In this document: positions 1-8,000 of the stretch, piece after piece
Numbering within the stretch: position 1 is the first letter of the stretch
Layout: each line of letters starts with the position of its first letter
Source: a bacterium
GTDB lineage: Bacteria > Patescibacteriota > Minisyncoccia > Phycocordibacterales > VMGT01
Direction: 5' to 3'
DNA length: 33,424 bases
Assembly: GCA_023264615.1 (NCBI GenBank)
Contig: JAHFLU010000004.1
Coordinates: 1 to 33,424 of the forward strand
The notes under the pieces: model-generated
Databases searched by the model: none
What the model was told of the DNA's origin: nothing
Seen by the model: only the letters and a program-made list of their open reading frames with translations
Position numbers and translations under genes: made by a program

Positions 1-1
1 T

Positions 2-1189
2 TCCGTCTACCTCGTTGACCGTACTATTCCGATGCTTCCGCATATACTCTCAAACGACCTCTGCAGTTTGAATCCAAACGAAGATAAACGCTCGTTTTCT
101 GCAATCTTCACGCTCGACCACGATGGTACTGTGAAAGACCGCTGGTTCGGCAAAACCCTCATGCATTCAAATAAGCGCTTCACCTATGAAGAAGCACAGA
201 AAACTATTGAAACAAGGGAAGGGGTATTTGCCCGAGAGCTTGGAATACTGAACGCGCTTGCAAAAAAGATAAAAGCTCGGCGGCATGCGCATGGGGCGAT
301 TGATTTCGAAGAAGATGAAGTGCAGTTTACGCTTGATCCGCATGGAAAGCCAACCGGGATCAAACGCAAGGAGCGCCTCGATGCCCATAAGCTCGTCGAA
401 GAATTTATGCTGCTCGCAAACAGAGAAGTCGCCGAGAGCATTGACCGCCTCGAGAAGCAGGAAAAAAAGAAACGCTTGTTCATCTACCGTATTCATGACG
501 TGCCAAATGCAGAAAAAATAGAAGAGCTCGGGATTTTTTTGCGCGCAATCGGCCATGAGCTCACAATCAATAAAGGACGTGTCTCATCAAAAGACTTGAA
601 TGCCTTGTTTAAACAAATTGAAGGTGAAGCAACAGAAGCCCTCGTTAAAACAGCAGCCTTGCGTGCCATGTCGAAAGCAATATATTCCACAAAAAACATT
701 GGGCACTTTGGCCTCGCATTCAAATACTATACGCACTTTACCTCCCCTATTCGTCGCTATCCTGACGTCATGGTGCATCGACTTTTGCAGAAATATGTAC
801 TGCATCAGAACGTGCACGAATCGGAGTTAAAAAAATATCATGCGCTTGCAGCCTCATCAACCCAGCAGGAAATTTCCGCAACGGAAGCAGAGCGTGCTTC
901 GATCAAACTCAAGCAGGTCGAATATATGGCCGAACATATCGGAGAGACATTTGATGCAATTATTTCAGGCGTAACAGAGTGGGGCATCTATGTTGAAGAA
1001 AAAAATACAAAGGCAGAAGGCATGATCCATATAAGCACCCTCGGCAACGAATACTTCGAGCTTGATCAGAAAAATTACCGGCTCATCGGGGTCAACACCA
1101 AAAAAACATTCAATCTCGGGGACAAACTGCAGATACGGCTCATCCGTGCAGATATTGACGCACGAATGCTTGATTTCGCTTTAGCATAA
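2..1189 (+). CDS. rnr: Ribonuclease R / RNB-family exoribonuclease, 5' end outside window
   Basis: Frame is open to the window edge (SVYLVDRTIPMLPH...). RNB motif YTHFTSPIRRYPDVMVHRLL and C-terminal S1-like domain (GETFDAIISGVTEWGIYVEE). Confidence 0.93.
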   Translation, partial: SVYLVDRTIPMLPHILSNDLCSLNPNEDKRSFSAIFTLDHDGTVKDRWFGKTLMHSNKRFTYEEAQKTIETREGVFARELGILNALAKKIKARRHAHGAIDFEEDEVQFTLDPHGKPTGIKRKERLDAHKLVEEFMLLANREVAESIDRLEKQEKKKRLFIYRIHDVPNAEKIEELGIFLRAIGHELTINKGRVSSKDLNALFKQIEGEATEALVKTAALRAMSKAIYSTKNIGHFGLAFKYYTHFTSPIRRYPDVMVHRLLQKYVLHQNVHESELKKYHALAASSTQQEISATEAERASIKLKQVEYMAEHIGETFDAIISGVTEWGIYVEEKNTKAEGMIHISTLGNEYFELDQKNYRLIGVNTKKTFNLGDKLQIRLIRADIDARMLDFALA

Positions 1190-1193
1190 AAAG

Positions 1194-1224
1194 AAAAGGC
1201 TGCAACAGAGTGTTGCAGCCTTTT
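1194..1224. terminator. Bidirectional intrinsic terminator between convergent genes
   Basis: Perfect 14-bp inverted repeat AAAAGGCTGCAACA-GAG-TGTTGCAGCCTTTT. Confidence 0.9.
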
Positions 1225-1232
1225 CGCGTGGA

Positions 1233-2141
1233 CTATGTCATTTTGTGTGCAGCAATAATCTTATTGATCTTTGCAAGCCGATGCCACCCTTCGAGCATAC
1301 CGCGTGCTCCCCATTCGCCACCGAGGTTGATGACGTCTGGAATGTTTTTCTGTGGTAGTTTTGGTAAAACTTCACGCGGAATAGGGTCCGTGTATGGATC
1401 AAGTTCCCTCTGATACAGTATGTCCGAACGCCGTGCATAGTAATCATGCACACTCAATAAACGTATCCAATAACTTCGGAGAACTTCATCGAGAAGCATC
1501 TTCTCTTCTTTTGTTGGCCCGGAAACAACCTCAACAATATGTTCTGGACGAAGTACTATTGTACTGCTGTTTTTAACCCGCAACTGCTGCGGCGCTCCTT
1601 GGGCAAAAAAAGAAAAATAGAGATCGAGCTCGCCAGACGGGATCGCCGCAACCACAACTCCATACGTACCGTATTCAAATTGCCCGCGGATGCCATGTAT
1701 TGTTGCCGCAATCCAATCGCCATCAGATATACCGCTGTAATACGGGTGTCCCTTTGCAAGTGCAGCAACAATACTATTCCCCATACTCATCTCTATTCCA
1801 TCGCTCTTGCCACCCACGTAGGAACCATGCAGCAAGCCTACCCGTACCAAAACATAGGTGAGATCAGAATTTGAGTGCCGTTCAAATGTGCGCACACAAC
1901 GCATGAAACTCGGAAGAACCGCGGCATACCCCTCGTACACCTTTGGGGTAAACACCGTTTGACCCAACGCATTCCGCTCTGGCAAAGCGAATGTTTGGAC
2001 AGGAGCATTGTAAAAATCGAGAATCCCCTTTATACCGAGCCTCTCCTCGAGCGCCGCAAATTCTTCAATGAGCTGCGCCGGACTTCCAAGTCGGGAAATG
2101 ATTTTTTCAATCGCCTTTTCCTTATCACTATTTTTCTGCAT
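1233..2141 (-). CDS. Hypothetical protein (~302 aa)
   Basis: Long ORF (track 1233..2207). Start placed at MQKNSDKEKAIEK because GGGAGA lies 7 nt upstream of that ATG. No family recognised. Confidence 0.75.
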   Translation of the reverse strand: MQKNSDKEKAIEKIISRLGSPAQLIEEFAALEERLGIKGILDFYNAPVQTFALPERNALGQTVFTPKVYEGYAAVLPSFMRCVRTFERHSNSDLTYVLVRVGLLHGSYVGGKSDGIEMSMGNSIVAALAKGHPYYSGISDGDWIAATIHGIRGQFEYGTYGVVVAAIPSGELDLYFSFFAQGAPQQLRVKNSSTIVLRPEHIVEVVSGPTKEEKMLLDEVLRSYWIRLLSVHDYYARRSDILYQRELDPYTDPIPREVLPKLPQKNIPDVINLGGEWGARGMLEGWHRLAKINKIIAAHKMT

Positions 2142-2181
2142 CAGACAATCTCCCTTCGATTGAACACCGTTTGTTCTATAA

Positions 2182-2210
2182 AAAACTATCCATGCATACA
2201 AAAGCATGGA
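2182..2210 (-). terminator. Intrinsic terminator downstream of the SMC gene
   Basis: TCCATGC-N8-GCATGGA hairpin followed on the minus strand by TAGTTTTTTATAG. Confidence 0.7.
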
Positions 2211-2232
2211 ATCAACTTTTTGTCAATCAATC

Positions 2233-4521
2233 CTATTTCGCCACGAGTACCGCTTCGTCAAGTCGAACAGAGAGCAGCTGTGAGACGCCGTCCCCACCCA
2301 TGGTCACACCGTAGAGAATCCCCGCACGACTCATAGTCTCGCGGTTGTGGGTAATGAGGATAAGCTGCGAATGTTTCGCGAGATTTTCGATCATATCGCC
2401 ATACTTGCGCGAATTTGCCTCGTCGAGTGCCGCATCCGTTTCGTCAAGAATGAGAAACGGGGGAGGATTCACCTGCGAGATCGCAAATATGAGCGCGATC
2501 GAAGTAAGCGCACGTTCACCTCCTGAAAGCATGTCGAGATTACTGATGCGTTTCCGCGGCAAACTCACATCGATTGCCATTCCCTCGGCACCTTCTTCAT
2601 CCCCCTCTGGTGCATAAGAATCATCAACACCCTCCTCTTCTCCTCTCAAAACAACCTGCAAGCGGCGACGTTTTTTTTCACGCACTATCGAGAGCAGCGC
2701 TGTCCCGCCACCAAACATAAGCGAGAAGTAATTCTGAAATTCACGATTGATCTTCAGAACCCCAGCTTTAAATTCCTGATCAAGCCGCGTATCGAGATCC
2801 TTGATAAGCTCCCGGAGAGCATCGGCCGACCCACGCAAATCTTGCAATTCATGCGCGAGAAATTTGTCACGCTGTTCCACCTCGTCAAATTCGCGTTTCA
2901 CTTCGATACCCGTGCCCGTGCCCATCTCTTCGAGCCGCATCCGCATCCGCTCAATCGTGCGCCTGCGTTCATGCTGCTTGTCGCGACCTTCAGTAATAAT
3001 CTCTTCGTCCGAAAGTACTCTCTCGTCCCCTTGAACAGTCACGTTCGCGTAATTGCCTATTTCTCTCCCCACAACCGCTGCCGCTTCACCGAGATTCTGC
3101 TTGAATTCTTTTTCGTCCCGCTCACACTGCTCTTCCTCCAAGTGCAGTTGCATGAGTTCTGTATGCAAAACTTGTTGCTGCCGCATAAGCTCAAACATCT
3201 CCCGTTCCGCTTCGCGTCCCGCTTCTTTTTCCCGCTCCATATCTTCACGCATCATTTTGTATTCATGTTCAAGGGCTTTTCCTTCCTTTTCAAGGTCTAA
3301 TATCTTTTCTTCTATATTCTTTTTTTCTTCGACATATTTGTCATATTCTTTCGTCTCAAGAATAATCGAGGGCTCGTCCACTTCTGATTCACGTTCGATA
3401 AATTTCTCCATCATTCCCCGTATCCGCGTAATTGCCGCCCGTATGCCCTCGAGAGTTTCTCGAGCGGAAGCATGTTCTATTTCTGTATCCAAATGCTTAA
3501 CAAACTCTTCCACCTTAGAAAAGGTAACTATCCGATGTTTATGTGCGTCGCTACGCTCCTCTGCAAGCTTGCTATGCTCTTGCCATGCGGCGATCATGCC
3601 CTCAACCCTTCCAAGCTCCCGCGCCGCCGCAGAGCGCTCATTACGCGCAGCCTGCATCCGCTCTTCGAGCGATACCACTGCATGCGAGCGAACGTCCGCT
3701 TTCGCTGAAACGGCAAGTTCTTTTTTTAAAACCACAAGCTTTTCTTCAACTTCTTTCTTTTTCTGTTCCGGCCCCTCTTTGCCGCACGCAATATGTTCTT
3801 TCAATGAAGCAATATACACTGATTCGCGCTTAAAATAGAGAAGGCAGATGTCGCGCAGATCCGAGCGCATACCCTCTGCCTTTTGCAATTTTTCAACCTG
3901 TTTTTTTAAAAAGGTGATATGTGGAGCAATCTCGCGACGAAGCGACTCAACCGATCGCATATTTTCCTCGGTCTTTTCAAGTTTCTTCTCACTCTCCTGC
4001 TTTTTGAATTGATACACCTTGAGACCAAGTGCTTCCTCAATCATCACCCGGCGTTCTTTGATCGTGGCATTCAAAATCCTGTCCGCCTCACCTTGGGAAA
4101 TGATGTGGTGGCCAGACGCGCCGATATGCGCATGTGCAACGAGTTCCATGATGTCGCGCAGACGAACGCGAGAGCCATTGATAAAATATTCATTCGTGCC
4201 ATCGCGATGCACGATACGCTCGATCACGACTTCGTTGAAATCGATGTTGAGCATGCGATCGGCATTATCGAGCGAAATCTTAACGCTCGCGCGGTTTGAT
4301 TTTACCGTTATCTGCGTACCGCTGAAAATAAGGTCTTCGCCACGCTTGCCGCGGAGCGATTTCATCGACTGTTCTCCAAGCACAAAGCGGAAAGACTCCG
4401 CAACGTTTGATTTACCGGAACCGTTCGGACCAACAATCGCCGTAATCGCCGCACTAAATTCAAGCGCTGTTTTTTTCGCAAAAGATTTAAATCCTGATAT
4501 TTCAATAGAAAGTAGCTGCAT
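2233..4521 (-). CDS. smc: SMC-family chromosome segregation ATPase, short form
   Basis: Walker A GPNGSGKSN, IISQGE Q-loop, LSGGE signature, Walker B LILDETDAALD, coiled coils between. About 762 aa. Track start 4524 is a GTG directly before ATG 4521. Confidence 0.9.
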   Translation of the reverse strand: MQLLSIEISGFKSFAKKTALEFSAAITAIVGPNGSGKSNVAESFRFVLGEQSMKSLRGKRGEDLIFSGTQITVKSNRASVKISLDNADRMLNIDFNEVVIERIVHRDGTNEYFINGSRVRLRDIMELVAHAHIGASGHHIISQGEADRILNATIKERRVMIEEALGLKVYQFKKQESEKKLEKTEENMRSVESLRREIAPHITFLKKQVEKLQKAEGMRSDLRDICLLYFKRESVYIASLKEHIACGKEGPEQKKKEVEEKLVVLKKELAVSAKADVRSHAVVSLEERMQAARNERSAAARELGRVEGMIAAWQEHSKLAEERSDAHKHRIVTFSKVEEFVKHLDTEIEHASARETLEGIRAAITRIRGMMEKFIERESEVDEPSIILETKEYDKYVEEKKNIEEKILDLEKEGKALEHEYKMMREDMEREKEAGREAEREMFELMRQQQVLHTELMQLHLEEEQCERDEKEFKQNLGEAAAVVGREIGNYANVTVQGDERVLSDEEIITEGRDKQHERRRTIERMRMRLEEMGTGTGIEVKREFDEVEQRDKFLAHELQDLRGSADALRELIKDLDTRLDQEFKAGVLKINREFQNYFSLMFGGGTALLSIVREKKRRRLQVVLRGEEEGVDDSYAPEGDEEGAEGMAIDVSLPRKRISNLDMLSGGERALTSIALIFAISQVNPPPFLILDETDAALDEANSRKYGDMIENLAKHSQLILITHNRETMSRAGILYGVTMGGDGVSQLLSVRLDEAVLVAK

Positions 4522-4529
4522 CACTTTCC

Positions 4530-4535
4530 ATTGTA
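4530..4535 (-). promoter_or_regulatory. Candidate -10 box (TACAAT) 8 nt upstream of smc ATG
   Basis: Minus strand TACAAT-GGAAAGTG-ATG; -35 weak. Confidence 0.4.
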
Positions 4536-4629
4536 ATATTTACGAGCCTTGAATGCACGGGAAAATATCTCAAAAGCAATAGCAGTGCAGGTGTATTCTT
4601 GATATATTTGGAGTACCTACCATACCACT

Positions 4630-5478
4630 ATGGGATTTAAAGATACAATCGAAGACTTGGGGCGAAAGATGATCGGCCAGGGAGATGAAGTCCGGTTCAA
4701 AAATGACGTACTTGAATACGAAAGAACACATCGCTTAGGTCACGATGAGGCAGAGAGAAATGTTCTCTTTGATCGCATGAGGAATGTTGAGCTTGAACTT
4801 TCTTCAAATGGCATTATCAGTTCTGACTCAAAAGACTTTGATCTGCTGCAAGCTGCACTCAACGAAGTTTTTGGATCGAAAAACCAAGAGCAATATTCGA
4901 AAGATGCCGCTGACCCGGCAATCTTTCGGTCAATTGCTGTTCCGCCATCAACGCTTCCAGAAGTAAATCGCGTACGAGGATACTATGCAAGCAATTTTGG
5001 CGGAAAAACACCCCCGTTTGCTGTGACAAAAGATTCTGCAGACAACATGAAAATGATACAAGCGCTTATGACAAGGTTCGAAACGGATCCGAGGATCGCA
5101 GGTGCGGGCTCTATAGAAAGCACGTTAGCTCTACATTCCGATTTAGGTGCTGATTTGGGGAAAATCTTTGAGGCCAAAAAAGCAGTGGAGCGGCACGAAC
5201 GTCTTTTCGGCAAAGATCTTGCGTTTGAACAAACTATGGCAAATTTCAAGAAAACCGCACAAAATTCCCTCACAGAAATGGTATGGAAGGCTCCTGTTGA
5301 TTACATTACAACTATGGCAAAAAAGGGTTTATTCATGAAAAGTGCGAGTGGTCTTCTCGGTTCACTCATGAAAGAGACGGCGCGGTTTAGTGGGCGCGAG
5401 GCAGTCGCAGGAACAAAGCTTTTTGGTAGCTCACTCAAGGCACTCGGATCACTCGTTAAAAATAAAATGATACGATAA
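4630..5478 (+). CDS. Hypothetical protein (282 aa), first gene of a two-gene unit
   Basis: Long ORF, only 2 nt from the next ORF; no family recognised. Confidence 0.75.
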   Translation: MGFKDTIEDLGRKMIGQGDEVRFKNDVLEYERTHRLGHDEAERNVLFDRMRNVELELSSNGIISSDSKDFDLLQAALNEVFGSKNQEQYSKDAADPAIFRSIAVPPSTLPEVNRVRGYYASNFGGKTPPFAVTKDSADNMKMIQALMTRFETDPRIAGAGSIESTLALHSDLGADLGKIFEAKKAVERHERLFGKDLAFEQTMANFKKTAQNSLTEMVWKAPVDYITTMAKKGLFMKSASGLLGSLMKETARFSGREAVAGTKLFGSSLKALGSLVKNKMIR

Positions 5479-5480
5479 TT

Positions 5481-5900
5481 ATGACAGACAACGTACAAGA
5501 AATAGTGAAAATGATCGACACATCTTTCCTCTCAGATGGAGATAAAGAGACGCTCCGGGAAGAATTCAAAAAAAGTGGAACAAGTGATACATTTTGGACC
5601 GCTTTTCATGCTGCTTTTGAGAACGATTTTAAAAAAAGAGGTGCCGTTTTCGGAGAGGCAGTCGATACTTTCGAAAGTACGTATCACCTGCTCGAAAAAG
5701 CATACGCAGAAAAGCGACAGCACCTTGAGGAAAAACTTGAAAACGATATCGGGAAAATTGACCCTATAAACACAGCCGGGAAGGAGAGTATCTTTTCCGC
5801 CTACTATCTTGAAATCGACAATGCCCAGAATCAATTTCAAAATGACGCAAAAGAATTATACGCAGAAACCGCAACCACGATGGTGAAAAAAGTGGGCTAA
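5481..5900 (+). CDS. Hypothetical protein (139 aa), helical, charged
   Basis: ORF immediately downstream of 4630..5478; no family recognised. Confidence 0.7.
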   Translation: MTDNVQEIVKMIDTSFLSDGDKETLREEFKKSGTSDTFWTAFHAAFENDFKKRGAVFGEAVDTFESTYHLLEKAYAEKRQHLEEKLENDIGKIDPINTAGKESIFSAYYLEIDNAQNQFQNDAKELYAETATTMVKKVG

Positions 5901-5909
5901 ATACAAACG

Positions 5910-6602
5910 TTAATTCCACCCCTTCTCTTCGAGTCCTCGCCGTGCGGCTTCTTGTTCAGCTTCTTGTTTCGAGCGCCCCTTGCCTTCCGCCACTGTTTCG
6001 CTGCCGAGTAAAACAGCAACCGTAAAAAATTTGTCGTGGTCGGGGCCAGACTCTTTCACTGTCTTATACGTCGGCGTCACGCTTGCAATATCCTGCGCTT
6101 TTTCTTGAAATAAACTTTTTGAGTCCTGCCAGAGACCTTTCTCAACAATCTCTTCACGAAGCGGAAAAAGATTCTTTTCAATAAAATGCTCCGCCATATC
6201 ATAGCCCTGATCAAGATAGATCGCCCCAATGACGGCTTCGAATGTATTTGCAAGGATGTACTGGCGGGCACGGCCAGTATCTTTTGCTTCTCCGCGAGAG
6301 AGTAATAAGTAATCATCCATGTGCAGGTTACTCGCGACACCAGATATCGTATTCGTATTTACGAGAGCAGAGCGAAATGATGTCAATTCCCCTTCTGTTT
6401 TATCCGGATAAATACTATAGAGATACTTTGTCACAACAAGCTCGAGGACAGCATCGCCCAAAAACTCAAGACGTTCGTTGTGTCCGAGTATTCCGCTCTT
6501 ATTTTCATTAATATATGAACGGTGCGTAAAAGCCTGCCGCAACAGCGCTTTGTTTTTGAAAACAACACCGTTCTGTTCTTCAAACGTAGAAAAATCAGCC
6601 AT
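5910..6602 (-). CDS. rnc: Ribonuclease III
   Basis: Signature HNERLEFLGDAVLELV; C-terminal dsRBD-like GRSKQEAEQEAARRGLEEKG. Track start 6635 is TTG; ATG at 6602 preferred. Confidence 0.95.
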   Translation of the reverse strand: MADFSTFEEQNGVVFKNKALLRQAFTHRSYINENKSGILGHNERLEFLGDAVLELVVTKYLYSIYPDKTEGELTSFRSALVNTNTISGVASNLHMDDYLLLSRGEAKDTGRARQYILANTFEAVIGAIYLDQGYDMAEHFIEKNLFPLREEIVEKGLWQDSKSLFQEKAQDIASVTPTYKTVKESGPDHDKFFTVAVLLGSETVAEGKGRSKQEAEQEAARRGLEEKGWN

Positions 6603-6672
6603 AGGGCCACTGATTTCCAAGTTTGCAATTACCAATCAGCAAACAATTGAGCATTGCAAAATCGAAAATAAA

Positions 6673-7578
6673 CTATTTTTTATCCAATAATATGTTAACT
6701 GCCTTTGTTACAAGCGGCAATATATCGTCGTAAAAATTCAGGTCAACAATTTCAGAGAGCTTGAACCAACGTGCATCGTCGAGACCTCCTCCTTCCTCAA
6801 GCTTCAAATCCTCATGCTTCGCTTTTGCGAGAAAATACGTGACATTTTTTCGTTTCTTCCCAACTTCAGGATCATTTGCGATATATTCATTCTCACCAAG
6901 TTTTTCTTGTATGTCGATATCGACACCAATTTCTTCCTTGATCTTGCGAATCGTCCCAGGCAAGGGATCTTCACCCGGAATCATACGCCCCTTAGAGAGC
7001 GTCCAGTGGCCGAATATATCATGTACCAACGCAACATAGATATCCTCGCCATCGCGTGCATATACAACCGCTCCGCCGAGCTGCTCAAGCGGCATTTTCT
7101 CGTACGGCACGTCTTTGAACTTGTTCTTTTTGCGCTTCGAAACTTCTTCCTTCCCCGGCTCCCCGATCTCTTTATAAATCGCACCGAGTACGCCGTTGAT
7201 AAACTTGCCGCTATTCTCGCCGCCATAGGTCTTTGCAAGCTCAATCGCTTCGTTGATCGCGACTTTCGCCGGCACTTCCTTGCGGTCAGCAAACAAAAGC
7301 TCGTAGAGACCAAGCCGCAATACATTGCGATCCACAACAGAGATCTTCTCGATCGGCCAATCCGGCGCAGCCTCGACAATCACTTTGTCGAGCTGCTCGC
7401 ACCGCCCCATGACACTTTTCATCAGGTCTTCCACAAAAGCCGCATCTTTCAGTCCCGGAGCAAACTCTTCGATATTATGTGCAAGAATCTCCGAAGGATC
7501 ATCCGTCTTCATACCACGGAAGTCCCACTCGAAAAGCGCTTGCAGTACTATTGATCGTGAGAGGTGCCTATTTGCCAT
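6673..7578 (-). CDS. nusB: NusB domain fused to a Nudix hydrolase domain
   Basis: N-terminal NusB (SRSIVLQALFEWDF..., RNVLRLGLYELLF, VAINEAIELAKTYGGENSGKFINGVLGAI). C-terminal Nudix box GRMIPGEDPLPGTIRKIKEEIGV. One uninterrupted ORF. Confidence 0.9.
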   Translation of the reverse strand: MANRHLSRSIVLQALFEWDFRGMKTDDPSEILAHNIEEFAPGLKDAAFVEDLMKSVMGRCEQLDKVIVEAAPDWPIEKISVVDRNVLRLGLYELLFADRKEVPAKVAINEAIELAKTYGGENSGKFINGVLGAIYKEIGEPGKEEVSKRKKNKFKDVPYEKMPLEQLGGAVVYARDGEDIYVALVHDIFGHWTLSKGRMIPGEDPLPGTIRKIKEEIGVDIDIQEKLGENEYIANDPEVGKKRKNVTYFLAKAKHEDLKLEEGGGLDDARWFKLSEIVDLNFYDDILPLVTKAVNILLDKK

Positions 7579-7629
7579 ATATACGTTAAAGATCTGAACA
7601 AAAAAGAGCTCGGGGGCGGAGACAAAATC

Positions 7630-7860
7630 TTACGTGGCTGCGCTTTTCCGCCGCTCTTTCATCTTCTTTTCTTTCTTTGCAATCGATACAGAAACATTCT
7701 CTACCACCTTACCCCGATATTTTCCGCAAGTACCGCATGCACGGTGGCGCAAATGCGACGCATTGCAATCGGCACACCTCGAGAGACGGGGCTCAACAAG
7801 GGCATGGTGGCTTCTTCGGTTACCCGTATGTGAACGGGTGTGTCTCATTCGGTTTACCAT
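7630..7860 (-). CDS. rpmF: 50S ribosomal protein L32
   Basis: VNRMRHTRSHTGNRRSHHAL plus zinc motif CADC...CGTC. Confidence 0.88.
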   Translation of the reverse strand: MVNRMRHTRSHTGNRRSHHALVEPRLSRCADCNASHLRHRACGTCGKYRGKVVENVSVSIAKKEKKMKERRKSAAT

Positions 7861-7953
7861 AGTGTATGTGGTTACTTGAGCAGCAGATTCTGCCCGTCAC
7901 TTGTCATCATACCCTGCTTTTTTCCGATTGGCAAACATCTAGCTTCAATAAAA

Positions 7954-7985
7954 AGTGAAGCCCGGAACATAGAGTCCGGGCCACT
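7954..7985 (-). terminator. Intrinsic terminator of the VWA gene
   Basis: AGTG-aa-GCCCGGA-N8-TCCGGGC-CACT, followed on the minus strand by TTTTTATTG. Confidence 0.85.
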
Positions 7986-8000
7986 GTTGTGAACACATAT

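Noticed and set aside
3053-3838. 261-aa plus-strand ORF, Ser-rich
   Set aside because: Fully antisense to the smc ORF with clear motifs; composition is the shadow of coiled-coil codons.
4599-4627. TTGATA ... ATACCA as a promoter for the 4630 gene
   Set aside because: The -10 is a poor match; alternative TACCAT has no good -35.
6814-7554. 246-aa plus-strand ORF
   Set aside because: Antisense to the NusB-Nudix ORF, whose motifs are clear.
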